A stretch of 64,000 nucleotides of DNA from Ensifer adhaerens (GTDB taxonomy: Bacteria > Pseudomonadota > Alphaproteobacteria > Rhizobiales > Rhizobiaceae): contig NZ_PNFP01000005.1 in NCBI RefSeq assembly GCF_002940685.1, forward strand, positions 248,001-312,000. Direction: 5' to 3'. Shown in pieces: positions 47,286 through 55,714 of this stretch (positions are counted from its first letter, which is position 1; every line of letters starts with the position of its first letter). The translations under genes were made by a program, and so were the position numbers. Under the pieces are notes generated by a model. The model was not told the DNA's origin. It worked only from the letters and a program-made list of their open reading frames with translations, and searched no databases.

Positions 47286-48308
47286 TCAGGCGATGACCCG
47301 CAAGGGGCCCGTCGACTGCCGGATGCGCATCTCCGGCTTGATCAGGTGAATACCATCGGGCTCGTGGCTGCCGGAGAGCTTGTCGAGCAGCGCGCGGGCA
47401 GCACTGCGGCCGACGTCGGCCTGCCCATTCCAGACGGTGGTGAGCGCCGGTGTCGCGATCGACGCCTCTTCCAGGTCGTCGTAGCCGGTAACCGAGATGT
47501 CGACGCCCGGCACGAGACCGGCGCGCGCGATGCCGTTCATCATGCCGATCGCCACCAGGTCGTTCCAACAGACGACCGCGGTCGGCTTCTGCGGCAGCGA
47601 AAGCAGGTGCACGGCGGCTTCGAAGCCGCCCTGCTTCGTGCGAGGGCCGGGAATGCGCAGCTCCGGATCGACCTCGATATTGGCCTTGCGCAGCGCGTTG
47701 ACGTAGCCCTGGTATCGGTCGCGTCCGGTGGAGGTCTCGTCCGTGCCGCCGACCATGGCGATGCAGCGGTGGCCAAGGCCGATCAGGTGGTTGGCGGCAA
47801 GCGAGATGCCGTAGGCGTCGTCGCCGCGGAAGATCGGCACGTCCACGCCCTCAATCGAGCGGGCGATCAGGATCGCCGGCATGCCGTTGTCTTCGGCAAG
47901 CTGGATGTCCTCCAGCGGCGTGCCGATCGCCGGCGACATGATCACGCCGTCACCGCCGAGCTGCAGCAGCGTCTCGATGAAATCGCGCTGCTTGTCGACG
48001 GAATCGTAGTGATTGGAAAGAATGAAGGTCTGCTTGTCGCGGTCGAGTTCGGCCTCGATCGCCTTCAGGATTTCCCCGTAGAACGGGTTCATGATGTCGT
48101 GCACGACGACGCCGATGATGCCGGAGCGCGATGTTCTAAGGCTCGCGGCGCGGCGATTGTAGATATAGCCGAGCGCGCGCGCCTGTTCCTTGATCTTGTC
48201 GCGGGTGACCGTCGCCACCAACGGGCTGTCACGCAGGGCCAGGGATACCGTCGCCGTCGAAAGACCGAGTGTTTCCGCGATCGTCGAAAGCTTGACCTTT
48301 TGCGCCAC
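47286..48308 (-). CDS. LacI-family transcriptional regulator
   Basis: About 340 residues from the GTG complementary to 48306-48308, behind AGGGGG. The N-terminal helix-turn-helix is VKLSTIAETLGLSTATVSLA with the hinge helix near LGYIYNRRAASL, and a sugar-binding-protein-like domain (GIIGVVVHDIMNPFYGEILK onward) fills the rest. An ATG at 48338 is an alternative start. The 12-bp palindrome 96 bases upstream, with the central CG typical of LacI operators, suggests autoregulation together with the dehydrogenase gene. Confidence 0.92.
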   Translation of the reverse strand: MAQKVKLSTIAETLGLSTATVSLALRDSPLVATVTRDKIKEQARALGYIYNRRAASLRTSRSGIIGVVVHDIMNPFYGEILKAIEAELDRDKQTFILSNHYDSVDKQRDFIETLLQLGGDGVIMSPAIGTPLEDIQLAEDNGMPAILIARSIEGVDVPIFRGDDAYGISLAANHLIGLGHRCIAMVGGTDETSTGRDRYQGYVNALRKANIEVDPELRIPGPRTKQGGFEAAVHLLSLPQKPTAVVCWNDLVAIGMMNGIARAGLVPGVDISVTGYDDLEEASIATPALTTVWNGQADVGRSAARALLDKLSGSHEPDGIHLIKPEMRIRQSTGPLRVIA

Positions 48309-48403
48309 GATGCCCCCTGTAAGCCTGTTTCGCCCCATCCGCACGAACCCCAGCCAGGAGTGATGCGGCAAACCGTTCGGCATCCTTCGCGCGCCTTTGA
48401 GAC

Positions 48404-48415
48404 GGCACGCGTGCC
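48404..48415. promoter_or_regulatory. LacI-type operator candidate
   Basis: GGCACGCGTGCC is a perfect 12-bp palindrome with a central CG pair, in the promoter of the LacI-family gene. Three TTTAAA hexamers follow at 48421, 48433 and 48442, making a short AT-rich block that probably carries the -10/-35 region. Confidence 0.55.
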
Positions 48416-48476
48416 ATAATTTTAAATCCCTATTTAAACTGTTTAAATCGCCGCTGCAATATGCCGCAACGCCGGC

Positions 48477-48974
48477 TCAGTCGGCAGCGCGCGCAGCCTG
48501 GAGATTGCTGTCGACGGCGCGCAGCAGTTTCATCAGCGTGCGAACCTGCTTGTCGGTCAGGCCGCGTGTCGCGAGCTTTTCCGAATGCTGGCCAGCCTCG
48601 GCGATCGTCTGCAGCCGGTTGCGGCCGGGCTCGGTGAGATAGACCTTGGTGAGCCGTGCGTCATCGTCGTCCGGACGCCGCTCGAGAAAGCCCTGGGCTT
48701 CCATGCGGCCGATGGTGCGGGTCATGGTCGGCGCCTTGACGCCGAGCTTGGCGGCGAGCCCGCCGGCCGTCAGGCCATCGGTTTCGGCCAGCGCCAGCAT
48801 GACGCCATCCTGTCCGGCATAGAGGCCGCTTTCGAGCAAATTGCGGGAGAGCACGGTGCGCATGGACCGCGCAGCCTGGACAAGGACGGCGGCAAGATCG
48901 TGGGGCTCGATCAGGAGCTCGTCCTTCTTCTTGCCGTTCTTGCCCTTCTTTTCGGCCTTGTTCTTCTTGCCCAT
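48477..48974 (-). CDS. MarR-family transcriptional regulator with a lysine-rich N-terminus
   Basis: About 165 residues starting behind AGGAGGTCC. An unusually basic N-terminal tail (GKKNKAEKKGKNGKKKDELL) precedes the normal MarR fold; the helix-turn-helix is in LTAGGLAAKLGVKAPTMTRT, and the wing is RRPDDDDARLTKVYLTEPG. The tail may add nonspecific DNA contact. It is divergent from the creatininase-like gene at 49089, with an inverted repeat in the shared promoter. Confidence 0.88.
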   Translation of the reverse strand: MGKKNKAEKKGKNGKKKDELLIEPHDLAAVLVQAARSMRTVLSRNLLESGLYAGQDGVMLALAETDGLTAGGLAAKLGVKAPTMTRTIGRMEAQGFLERRPDDDDARLTKVYLTEPGRNRLQTIAEAGQHSEKLATRGLTDKQVRTLMKLLRAVDSNLQAARAAD

Positions 48975-49014
48975 TGGACCTCCTGCCGAATCCGCGTCTC
49001 GCACACTTATAACA

Positions 49015-49040
49015 ATACAGCTTGCGATTACGAACTGTAT
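49015..49040. promoter_or_regulatory. Operator candidate between the MarR and creatininase genes
   Basis: ATACAG (49015-49020) and CTGTAT (49035-49040) are perfect 6-base arms with partial symmetry inside the 14-base spacer, in the 114-base divergent promoter. The size suits a MarR dimer site. Confidence 0.5.
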
Positions 49041-49088
49041 GACTCAAATAACAATTTTACGACAATTGACGTGGAGGATCGAAGAGAA

Positions 49089-49880
49089 ATGTCGATGCCC
49101 GAGCCGCGATGGCAGGACAATCCGGCCGACCTTCCCGAGAGCGCCCGCCACGACTGGATCGCGGTGCTGCCGCTCGGCGCGCATGAGCAGCACGGGCCTC
49201 ATCTGCCCTTCGAAACCGACACGCTGATTGCCGAAGGCATCGTCTCGCGCGCGATCGCTGCCCTGCCCGCCGACCTGCCGGTGACTTTCCTTCCGGTCGA
49301 GCCGATCGGCTACTCGATCGAGCACATGGACGCTGCCGGCAGCCGCACGCTCGCCTATGGCGAGGCGGTCGAGCGCTGGCTCGGTATCGCCGCCAACGTC
49401 CATCGGCAAGGCATCCGCAAGTTCGTGATGCTGAACGCCCATGGCGGCAACGCGCCTTTGATGACGATCGTCGCCACCGAGGCGCGGGTGCGCTTCAACA
49501 TGCTGGCGGTCGCGACGAGCTGGACCCGCTTCGGCCAGCCGGACGGCTGGATTTCGCCCGAGGACAAGGCCCTCGATATCCATGGCGGCGATATCGAGAC
49601 ATCGGTGATGCTGGCGCTCCATCCCGACAAGGTCGACATGGCCAAGGCCGCACGCTTTTCCTCGCGCCAGCAGCAATTCGCGGAACGCTTCAGGCATCTG
49701 CGCGCCTACGGTCCCCACGCCTTCGGCTGGAAGATGCGCGACCTCAATCGCGACGGCGTTGCCGGCAATGCCGCCGCGGCGACGGCCGCGCGCGGCGAAA
49801 TCCTGATCGCCCACGCGGTCAGGGGGTTTATCGAACTTCTCGAAGACATCAGGGATTTCGATCCGGACGATCTGACCTGA
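49089..49880 (+). CDS. Creatininase-family amidohydrolase
   Basis: 263 residues. The metal-binding signature is PLGAHEQHGPHLPFETDTLI with E33, H35 and D44, followed by LNAHGGNAPL and the later GGDIETSVM glutamate. The family includes creatininase and mycofactocin-type peptidases (MftE); with no mycofactocin genes here, an amide or lactam substrate is likely but unknown. The ATG at 49089 follows GAAGAGAA; the open frame upstream crosses the MarR gene on the other strand and is not used. Confidence 0.9.
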   Translation: MSMPEPRWQDNPADLPESARHDWIAVLPLGAHEQHGPHLPFETDTLIAEGIVSRAIAALPADLPVTFLPVEPIGYSIEHMDAAGSRTLAYGEAVERWLGIAANVHRQGIRKFVMLNAHGGNAPLMTIVATEARVRFNMLAVATSWTRFGQPDGWISPEDKALDIHGGDIETSVMLALHPDKVDMAKAARFSSRQQQFAERFRHLRAYGPHAFGWKMRDLNRDGVAGNAAAATAARGEILIAHAVRGFIELLEDIRDFDPDDLT

Positions 49881-49957
49881 GGGGGCCGGCAAAACACTTT
49901 CTTTGCGCTTTTGCGCTATCAGAACTGCGAAGCTGACAGCGTCCGACAGAGAACCCC

Positions 49958-51349
49958 ATGGCGAAGATCATTGCGCTCGGCGCCTATTTCTACCAGGCCG
50001 TCATCGCCTTCGGCCTGCTGATCGTCGTCGCCCACTGGCTGGCACCGGTCGACTATGCCAGCTACTCGCTCTTCATCTCGATCTGCCAGTTCGCTGCCAT
50101 CGCCGCCTTCGAATGGGTGCGCTTCGCCTGCACGCGTTTCTACCCCGGACCGGACGCGACAAGCGAAGCGGCGGAACGGCGGGCGATCCTGGTCGAAGCG
50201 CTTGCCTGTGCCGTCCTGTGCCTGATCGCGGCGGGACTGTCGCTGCTCTTCGGCGTACCGCCCGTCGTCGCCCTTGTCGGCGGCCTCGTCTCGATCGCGC
50301 AAGGCGGCAGCGACCTGCATCTGACCATGCTGCGCTTCCGCCAGAATTTTCGCGCCTTCTCGGTGTTGCAGGGCTCGCGTGCCACCATTCTTGCCGCCGG
50401 CACGCTTGCGGGCGCGCTGGTCTCGCCCAGCTTCCTCTCGACGGTCGCCGGCCTTCTCGCCGGTTACGCCGCCTACGGCCTGCTCGCGCTTCTACTGTCG
50501 CGCCGCGCCGAGAGCCGCCCTGCCGCAGCGCTCGACAGCACCCGCGTCCGCAAGCACCTCGTCTATGGCAGCGTTTCTGCCGGCGCAGCGACGGCCGCCA
50601 TGTTTGCACCTTTGGCGCTGAAGGCCATCTTCACCACGGCGCTCGGCACGGCGGGTGCCGCCGGCGCGCTGCTTGCGCTCGACCTGCTGCAGCGCCCCTT
50701 CGTGCTGATCGTTTCCGCCCTGCAGGCGATCCAGTACCCGGAAATCGTTGCGGCGCACGACCGGAGCGAGGATCGCACCAGCCTTTCCCGCCAACTCGGA
50801 CACTACTACGCACTGCTGACGAGCTTTGCGCTGATGATGGCGGCCGGCATTTTTGCCGTCCTTCTGCCCGCGGCCTGGCTCGTCGTCAGTCCCGACCTGC
50901 AGCAAGGTTTTCTCGCCACCGCACCCGCCATCATCGTGCTTTCGCTCGTTCGCACGCTGACGCAGATCATGCTGCCGACGCCGCTGCACCTGAGGCAGCG
51001 CCTGGCGCTGATCCTGCTCCTGGCGGTAATCGACTGTGCGTTCCTCAATCTCGGCGCTTTGACCGCCCTCGTCGCGGTCGGGCCGGACGGTGCGGCGCTG
51101 GCCTGGGGCGGCGCCATCGGAGCCATCCTCGCCGCATTGGTTGGCGTGCGGCTGATGTCCTCACTCGATTTCGATTTTTCCTGGCCGCCCGTCCTCTTCG
51201 CCGCCGCCGGACTTGGCGCGGCGATGCTCGCCTTCTTCCTCTCCGGCGATGCCAGCTACGCGACGATCGGCGCCGGCATCCTCATCGGTGGCCTGCTCTG
51301 CCTGCTTTCGCTCAACCAGCTGCAGCTGATGATGCGAGTGCCGGCCTAG
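49958..51349 (+). CDS. Polysaccharide (Wzx-type) flippase
   Basis: 463 residues with 12 or so membrane helices, starting IIALGAYFYQAVIAFGLLIV. The pattern (HWLAPVDYASYSLFISICQF, EWVRFACTRFYPG) is that of the oligosaccharide flippase family of the MOP superfamily, which moves lipid-linked sugar units across the inner membrane. The next gene, a GT2 transferase, is 63 bases downstream in the same direction, and a GT4-type transferase converges, so this looks like a small surface-polysaccharide cluster without an obvious polymerase. Confidence 0.88.
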   Translation: MAKIIALGAYFYQAVIAFGLLIVVAHWLAPVDYASYSLFISICQFAAIAAFEWVRFACTRFYPGPDATSEAAERRAILVEALACAVLCLIAAGLSLLFGVPPVVALVGGLVSIAQGGSDLHLTMLRFRQNFRAFSVLQGSRATILAAGTLAGALVSPSFLSTVAGLLAGYAAYGLLALLLSRRAESRPAAALDSTRVRKHLVYGSVSAGAATAAMFAPLALKAIFTTALGTAGAAGALLALDLLQRPFVLIVSALQAIQYPEIVAAHDRSEDRTSLSRQLGHYYALLTSFALMMAAGIFAVLLPAAWLVVSPDLQQGFLATAPAIIVLSLVRTLTQIMLPTPLHLRQRLALILLLAVIDCAFLNLGALTALVAVGPDGAALAWGGAIGAILAALVGVRLMSSLDFDFSWPPVLFAAAGLGAAMLAFFLSGDASYATIGAGILIGGLLCLLSLNQLQLMMRVPA

Positions 51350-51412
51350 GCGCTAACAGAAACTGCACGAATTTCCGGTTAGATCGCCGTCGAAACGAGC
51401 GGGGAGCGCATC

Positions 51413-52291
51413 ATGAACATCGTCGTCGGCATAGCGACCGCGGGCCGCCGCGAAGTCCTGTCCGAGACCTTGCTGCATCTGACGCGGCAGGCGCGCCTGC
51501 CCGACGCGATCTTCGTCTGCCCGAGCGCGGCCGATGATGTCGACGCGGCATTCGCCAAGACGTTACCGGTCCCGGTCACCGTCGTTCGCGGCGAACGGGG
51601 GCTGACCAAACAGCGAAACGCCATTCTCGCGTGCGCCGGTGCCGCCGAACTGCTCGTGTTCTTCGACGACGACTTCCTGCCGCGCGGCGATTTTCTCGCA
51701 GAAGCTGAGAAGCTCTTCGAGGCAGCGCCCGATATCGTCGTTGCAACGGGGCTCGTTCTTGCCGACGGCATTCACGGCCCGGGCATTCCCGTCGGGGATG
51801 GTCTGGAAATCCTCCGACGCGACGGCGTGACAACCACAGGCAATCCGCCGGTCCCGGTCTACAACGCCTATGGCTGCAACATGGTCTTCCGCTTCTCGGC
51901 CATCGCGGCCGACGGAACCCGCTTCGACGAGCGTCTGCCGCTCTATGGCTGGCAGGAGGATGTCGATTTCTGCCGCCGTCTTGCCGAACGGGGGCGGATC
52001 GTGAAATCCGACGCCCTGCGCGGCGTGCATCTCGGCAACAAGCGCGGCCGCACCTCCGGCCTGCGGTTCGGCTACTCGCAGGTCGCCAACCCGCTCTATC
52101 TCTTCCGCAAGGGCACCGTCAGCCTGAAATGGGCCCTGCGCCTGATGGGCGGCAACATCGCCGCCAATCTCGCAGGCAGCCTCAAGCCGCAGGGCCTTGT
52201 CGATCGGCGCGGCCGCCTCAAGGGCAACGTCATCGCCTTTCTCGATCTCCTGCGCGGCCGCATGGATCCGCAACGCATGCTGGAGCTTTGA
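51413..52291 (+). CDS. Glycosyltransferase family 2
   Basis: 292 residues. A GT-A fold: VVGIATAGRREVLSETLLHL at the start, the metal-binding acidic motif LLVFFDDDFLP near residue 83, and the acceptor-side YGWQEDVDFCRRLAERG around 183. It transfers a sugar from a nucleotide donor, of unknown specificity, to a polysaccharide intermediate. It ends 24 bases from the convergent GT4-type gene. Confidence 0.9.
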   Translation: MNIVVGIATAGRREVLSETLLHLTRQARLPDAIFVCPSAADDVDAAFAKTLPVPVTVVRGERGLTKQRNAILACAGAAELLVFFDDDFLPRGDFLAEAEKLFEAAPDIVVATGLVLADGIHGPGIPVGDGLEILRRDGVTTTGNPPVPVYNAYGCNMVFRFSAIAADGTRFDERLPLYGWQEDVDFCRRLAERGRIVKSDALRGVHLGNKRGRTSGLRFGYSQVANPLYLFRKGTVSLKWALRLMGGNIAANLAGSLKPQGLVDRRGRLKGNVIAFLDLLRGRMDPQRMLEL

Positions 52292-52315
52292 TCGTTCCTG
52301 CCGTCGTCCGCAAGG

Positions 52316-53410
52316 CTATGACGACCGGCCAGCCGCCAGCATGTTGAGCAGCATCACCGCACTTCCGTCCCAGGAAAAGCGTTTGGCATTGTCGTAGCCG
52401 GCACGCGTCAGCGCGCGACGAAGATCTCCATCGGCCGAAATCGTCCGCATAGCCTCGACCAGCGTATCCGTCTTTGTCGGATCGAAGTAGCGGACCGCAT
52501 CGCCACAGGCCTCTCGCACCGGCGGAATGTCGGCGGCCAGCACCGGGCAGCCCTGTGTCATCGCCTCGAGCGGCGGAATGCCGAAACCTTCATAGAGGCT
52601 TGGGAAGACGAAGGCGACGGCGCGGCGCTGCAGCCCGGCGACCTCTTCGTCCGTCAGGCGCCCCGGAAAGATCAGGTTTCCCTTCGATGTCGGCGCGATG
52701 TCGCGAAACACCGTCGGGTCGGTGCCCCCGACGACGACGAGCTTGTGATCACCGGCACCAAACGCCTCGAAGGCCTTGACCGCGAACTCGACATTCTTGT
52801 TGGGCTTCAGCGTGCCAACCAGGAGGAAGAAGGGCGTATCGGCAAGCCCCAGCCGCGCGATGATGCCGTCGTCCGGCTGAAGTCCGGCAAAATGATCGGT
52901 CGCATTGTAGATCACGTCGATACCGACCGCCGGCACACGGAAGACCTCGGCGAGTTCGCGTCGCGAGAAGTTGGAAACCGTGCCGATCTTCGCCCGCCAC
53001 GTAAGAAGATAGCCCAACGTTCCATGGAACAGCCGGTAGCCGCGCCCGAACGAGGCCGGATGGCGAAACAAGGTGACATCGTGGATCACCACCACCTGAT
53101 CGCCATGCAGCACCGGTCCGCTACCGCCGAAACCGATGAGCGTGTCGCGTCGCGCGCGCCAGCAAAGCGGGCCCTGCTCCCAGACATGGCCAGGCCCTGC
53201 GCCAAAACGCTCGAGCGAAATCGCCTTGAGGCCGAGATCGTCAACCGCCTTGCCCGGCGCAAGCAGCCGCCAGCGCACATCCTTCAGCGCATGCGGCACG
53301 GCGCCGGAGGCGATGCGGGCATCAAGTGCCCGGGTCATCTCCCGGGCAAAACGCTGCACGCCGGTAAGCGGCTGGGTCAGGAACCGGCCATTGATGGAAA
53401 TCGTCTTCAC
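52316..53410 (-). CDS. Glycosyltransferase family 1/GT4-type
   Basis: 364 residues, GT-B fold. The N-terminus SINGRFLTQPLTGVQRFAREMT and the C-terminal donor site (FFLLVGTLKPNKNVEFAVKA, then FPSLYEGFGIPPLEAMTQGC with the E-x7-E motif) are typical of mannosyl- or rhamnosyltransferases in polysaccharide synthesis. The ATG complementary to 53408-53410 is the only good start. The 183 bases to the divergent CobW gene show no clear operator. Confidence 0.92.
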   Translation of the reverse strand: MKTISINGRFLTQPLTGVQRFAREMTRALDARIASGAVPHALKDVRWRLLAPGKAVDDLGLKAISLERFGAGPGHVWEQGPLCWRARRDTLIGFGGSGPVLHGDQVVVIHDVTLFRHPASFGRGYRLFHGTLGYLLTWRAKIGTVSNFSRRELAEVFRVPAVGIDVIYNATDHFAGLQPDDGIIARLGLADTPFFLLVGTLKPNKNVEFAVKAFEAFGAGDHKLVVVGGTDPTVFRDIAPTSKGNLIFPGRLTDEEVAGLQRRAVAFVFPSLYEGFGIPPLEAMTQGCPVLAADIPPVREACGDAVRYFDPTKTDTLVEAMRTISADGDLRRALTRAGYDNAKRFSWDGSAVMLLNMLAAGRSS

Positions 53411-53593
53411 GCACGCCCCCTCGATGTGCCCGCACTGTCGCCGATCTTGATGAAGGGACGGTTATCGGCGCGGCAGCAGAGGCCCGTTCCAGCCGGCAAA
53501 ATCGTCGGCGCCATTTGCGCATCGTCGCCGCATCTCCTATATGAAACGCAACTAGGATGCCCGCTCCCGCATCCGGAAATCCCAGAGGTTCCC

Positions 53594-54715
53594 ATGACCG
53601 AAACATCCCCGCAGAAGCCGATCCCCGTCACCGTGCTCACCGGCTATCTCGGCGCCGGCAAGACGACGCTTTTGAACCGCATCCTCAGCGAGAACCACGG
53701 CCGCAAATACGCCGTCATCGTCAACGAGTTCGGCGAGATCGGCATCGACAACGACCTGATCGTGGAATCCGACGAGGAAATCTACGAGATGAACAACGGC
53801 TGCGTCTGCTGCACCGTGCGCGGCGACCTGATCCGCGTGGTGGAAGGCCTGATGCGCCGCCCCGGCCGCTTCGACGCGATCATCGTCGAAACCACCGGCC
53901 TTGCCGACCCGGTGCCGGTCGCCCAGACCTTCTTCATGGATGACGATGTTCGCGCCAAGACCGAGCTCGACGCCGTCGTCGCCCTCGTCGACGCCAAGCA
54001 CCTGCCGCTCCGCCTCAAGGACAGCCGCGAGGCCGAAGATCAGATCGCCTTTGCCGATGTCGTTCTGCTCAACAAGACCGACCTCGTCACCCCCGAGGAG
54101 CTGGAGCGCATCGAAGCGACCGTGCGCGTCATCAATCCGTCGGCCCGCATCTACCGCACGCAGCGCTCCGACATCGATCTCGCCAAGGTCCTCGATCAGG
54201 GTGCCTTCAACCTCGAACGGGCGCTGGAAAACGATCCGCATTTCCTCGACCAGGACGAGCACGAACACGACCACACTTGCGGTCCGGACTGCGGCCACGA
54301 CCATCATCACCACCATGATCACGATCACCACCACCATGATCATGATCATGATCATGACCACGATCACGACCATCATCACCATCACCACGACGCCCCCTCG
54401 CCGATCCATGACGTGACGGTGCAGTCGATCTCGCTGCGCGGCGGCGAGATGAACCCGGACCGCTTCTTCCCCTGGATCCAGAAGATCACCCAGACAGACG
54501 GCCCGAACATCCTGCGCCTGAAGGGCATCATCGCCTTTGCCGGCGACGCCGAGCGCTATGTCGTCCAGGGCGTGCACATGATCATCGAAGGCGATCACCA
54601 GCGTGCGTGGAAGGAAGGCGAGAAGCGCGAAAGCCGCCTCGTCTTCATCGGCCGGGATCTCGACCGTGAAAAGCTCGAGCGCACCTTCAAGGCCTGCGAG
54701 GCGCAGCCGAACTGA
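53594..54715 (+). CDS. CobW/COG0523 GTPase with a long His/Asp-rich loop
   Basis: 373 residues. Walker A GYLGAGKT is at residues 17-24, the metal-binding CVCC at 70-73, and the guanine motif NKTD near 157-160; the C-terminal CobW domain follows. Between them, about residues 235-265, is a run of nearly thirty His and Asp residues, a metal store or sensor seen in zinc-linked COG0523 proteins. The family hands zinc, cobalt or other metals to client proteins. ATG at 53594 lies seven bases after AGAGG. The next gene overlaps the stop by one base. Confidence 0.93.
   Translation: MTETSPQKPIPVTVLTGYLGAGKTTLLNRILSENHGRKYAVIVNEFGEIGIDNDLIVESDEEIYEMNNGCVCCTVRGDLIRVVEGLMRRPGRFDAIIVETTGLADPVPVAQTFFMDDDVRAKTELDAVVALVDAKHLPLRLKDSREAEDQIAFADVVLLNKTDLVTPEELERIEATVRVINPSARIYRTQRSDIDLAKVLDQGAFNLERALENDPHFLDQDEHEHDHTCGPDCGHDHHHHHDHDHHHHDHDHDHDHDHDHHHHHHDAPSPIHDVTVQSISLRGGEMNPDRFFPWIQKITQTDGPNILRLKGIIAFAGDAERYVVQGVHMIIEGDHQRAWKEGEKRESRLVFIGRDLDREKLERTFKACEAQPN
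54290..54390 (+). repeat. CAY/GAY microsatellite-like tract coding for His and Asp
   Basis: The stretch is built of CATCAY, GATCAT and GACCAC units (for example GATCATGATCATGATCATGA) within the CobW gene. Such repeats can expand or shrink in steps of three or six bases without a frameshift, changing the metal-binding loop length. Confidence 0.75.
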
Positions 54716-55704
54716 TGCCGACTGTCGCTCCCCTCGATCTCGAAGGTCACGTCGTCGGCGTGACCTTTCTCAGAGGCGTCCCCTTCTTCGCCGAAGCCAC
54801 CGGTGCCATTCACCGCCTCGACCTCGGTCACAAGACGACCAAGGTTCACGAAGGCCTTTTGTCGCTCGTCGTCGACGAAGCGAACGATACGCTTTTGACC
54901 GGCGGTGAAGACGGCAAGGTCATGCGCACCGCCGCTGACGGCACGACGGCACTCGTCGCCGAGGCACCACGCAAGTGGATCGCCCAGGTTGCCGCCGGCC
55001 CGCAAGGCGCCGTTGCCTACGCCTATGGCAAGACCAGCCATGTTCGTCTCGCCGATGGCACCACCAAGGAATTTGCCGAGGAACGCACCGTCGAGGGGCT
55101 CGCCTTTGCGCCAAAGGGCCTGCGTGTTGCCGCAGCCCGCTACAATGGCGTCTCCTTGCATTGGGTCGGCACATCCGGCCAGCCGATCGACCTCGAATGG
55201 AAGGGCGCCCATACCGGCGTCACCTTCTCGCCGGACGGCCGCTTCCTCGTCACGACGATGCAGGAAAACGCGCTGCATGGCTGGAAGCTCGACGCCAAGC
55301 CCGGTGCCGAGGCGCGCCACATGCGCATGACCGGCTATCCGGCCAAGGTGAAATCGCTCTCCTGGTCGGCCAAGGGCAAGTGGCTCGCCTCCTCAGGCGC
55401 ACCGGCGGCCATCGTCTGGCCCTTCCAGGGCAAGGACGGTCCGATGGGCAAGGCGCCGCTGGAACTCGGGACACGCGCCGACATCATGGTGACATCCGTC
55501 TGCTGCCATCCGGCCGAAGACATCGTCGCAATCGGCTATCAGGATGGCATGATCCTCGGCGCGCGCTTTGCCGACAGCAAGGAAGTGCTGCTGCGCCGTC
55601 CGGGCAAGGGCGCCATCACCGCGATGGCCTGGAACAAAGACGGCAAGCAGCTCGCCTTCGGCTCGGCCGAGGGCGACTGCGGTGTCGTCGATATCGCCGG
55701 ATAG
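54715..55704 (+). CDS. WD40-repeat protein linked to the CobW gene
   Basis: 329 residues forming a seven-bladed beta propeller; blade ends are visible as LDLGHKTTKVHEGLL, HTGVTFSPDGRFLVTTMQEN then ALHGWKLD, and SWSAKGKWLASSGAPAAIVW. No signal peptide is seen, so it is cytoplasmic. It shares its first base with the CobW stop codon, implying translational coupling; a scaffold for metal delivery by the GTPase is an inference from that coupling. Confidence 0.88.
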   Translation: MPTVAPLDLEGHVVGVTFLRGVPFFAEATGAIHRLDLGHKTTKVHEGLLSLVVDEANDTLLTGGEDGKVMRTAADGTTALVAEAPRKWIAQVAAGPQGAVAYAYGKTSHVRLADGTTKEFAEERTVEGLAFAPKGLRVAAARYNGVSLHWVGTSGQPIDLEWKGAHTGVTFSPDGRFLVTTMQENALHGWKLDAKPGAEARHMRMTGYPAKVKSLSWSAKGKWLASSGAPAAIVWPFQGKDGPMGKAPLELGTRADIMVTSVCCHPAEDIVAIGYQDGMILGARFADSKEVLLRRPGKGAITAMAWNKDGKQLAFGSAEGDCGVVDIAG

Positions 55705-55714
55705 CGGGTGGCGC

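Noticed and set aside
48421-48447. TTTAAA triplet as a CtrA box
   Set aside because: The TTAA cores are 8 and 5 bases apart, not 7, and lack the trailing C, unlike the true matches at 41754-41837.
54290-54390. CRISPR-like or minisatellite array
   Set aside because: The repetition is of 3-6 bases, stays in frame and codes for the His/Asp loop of the CobW protein; there are no spacers.
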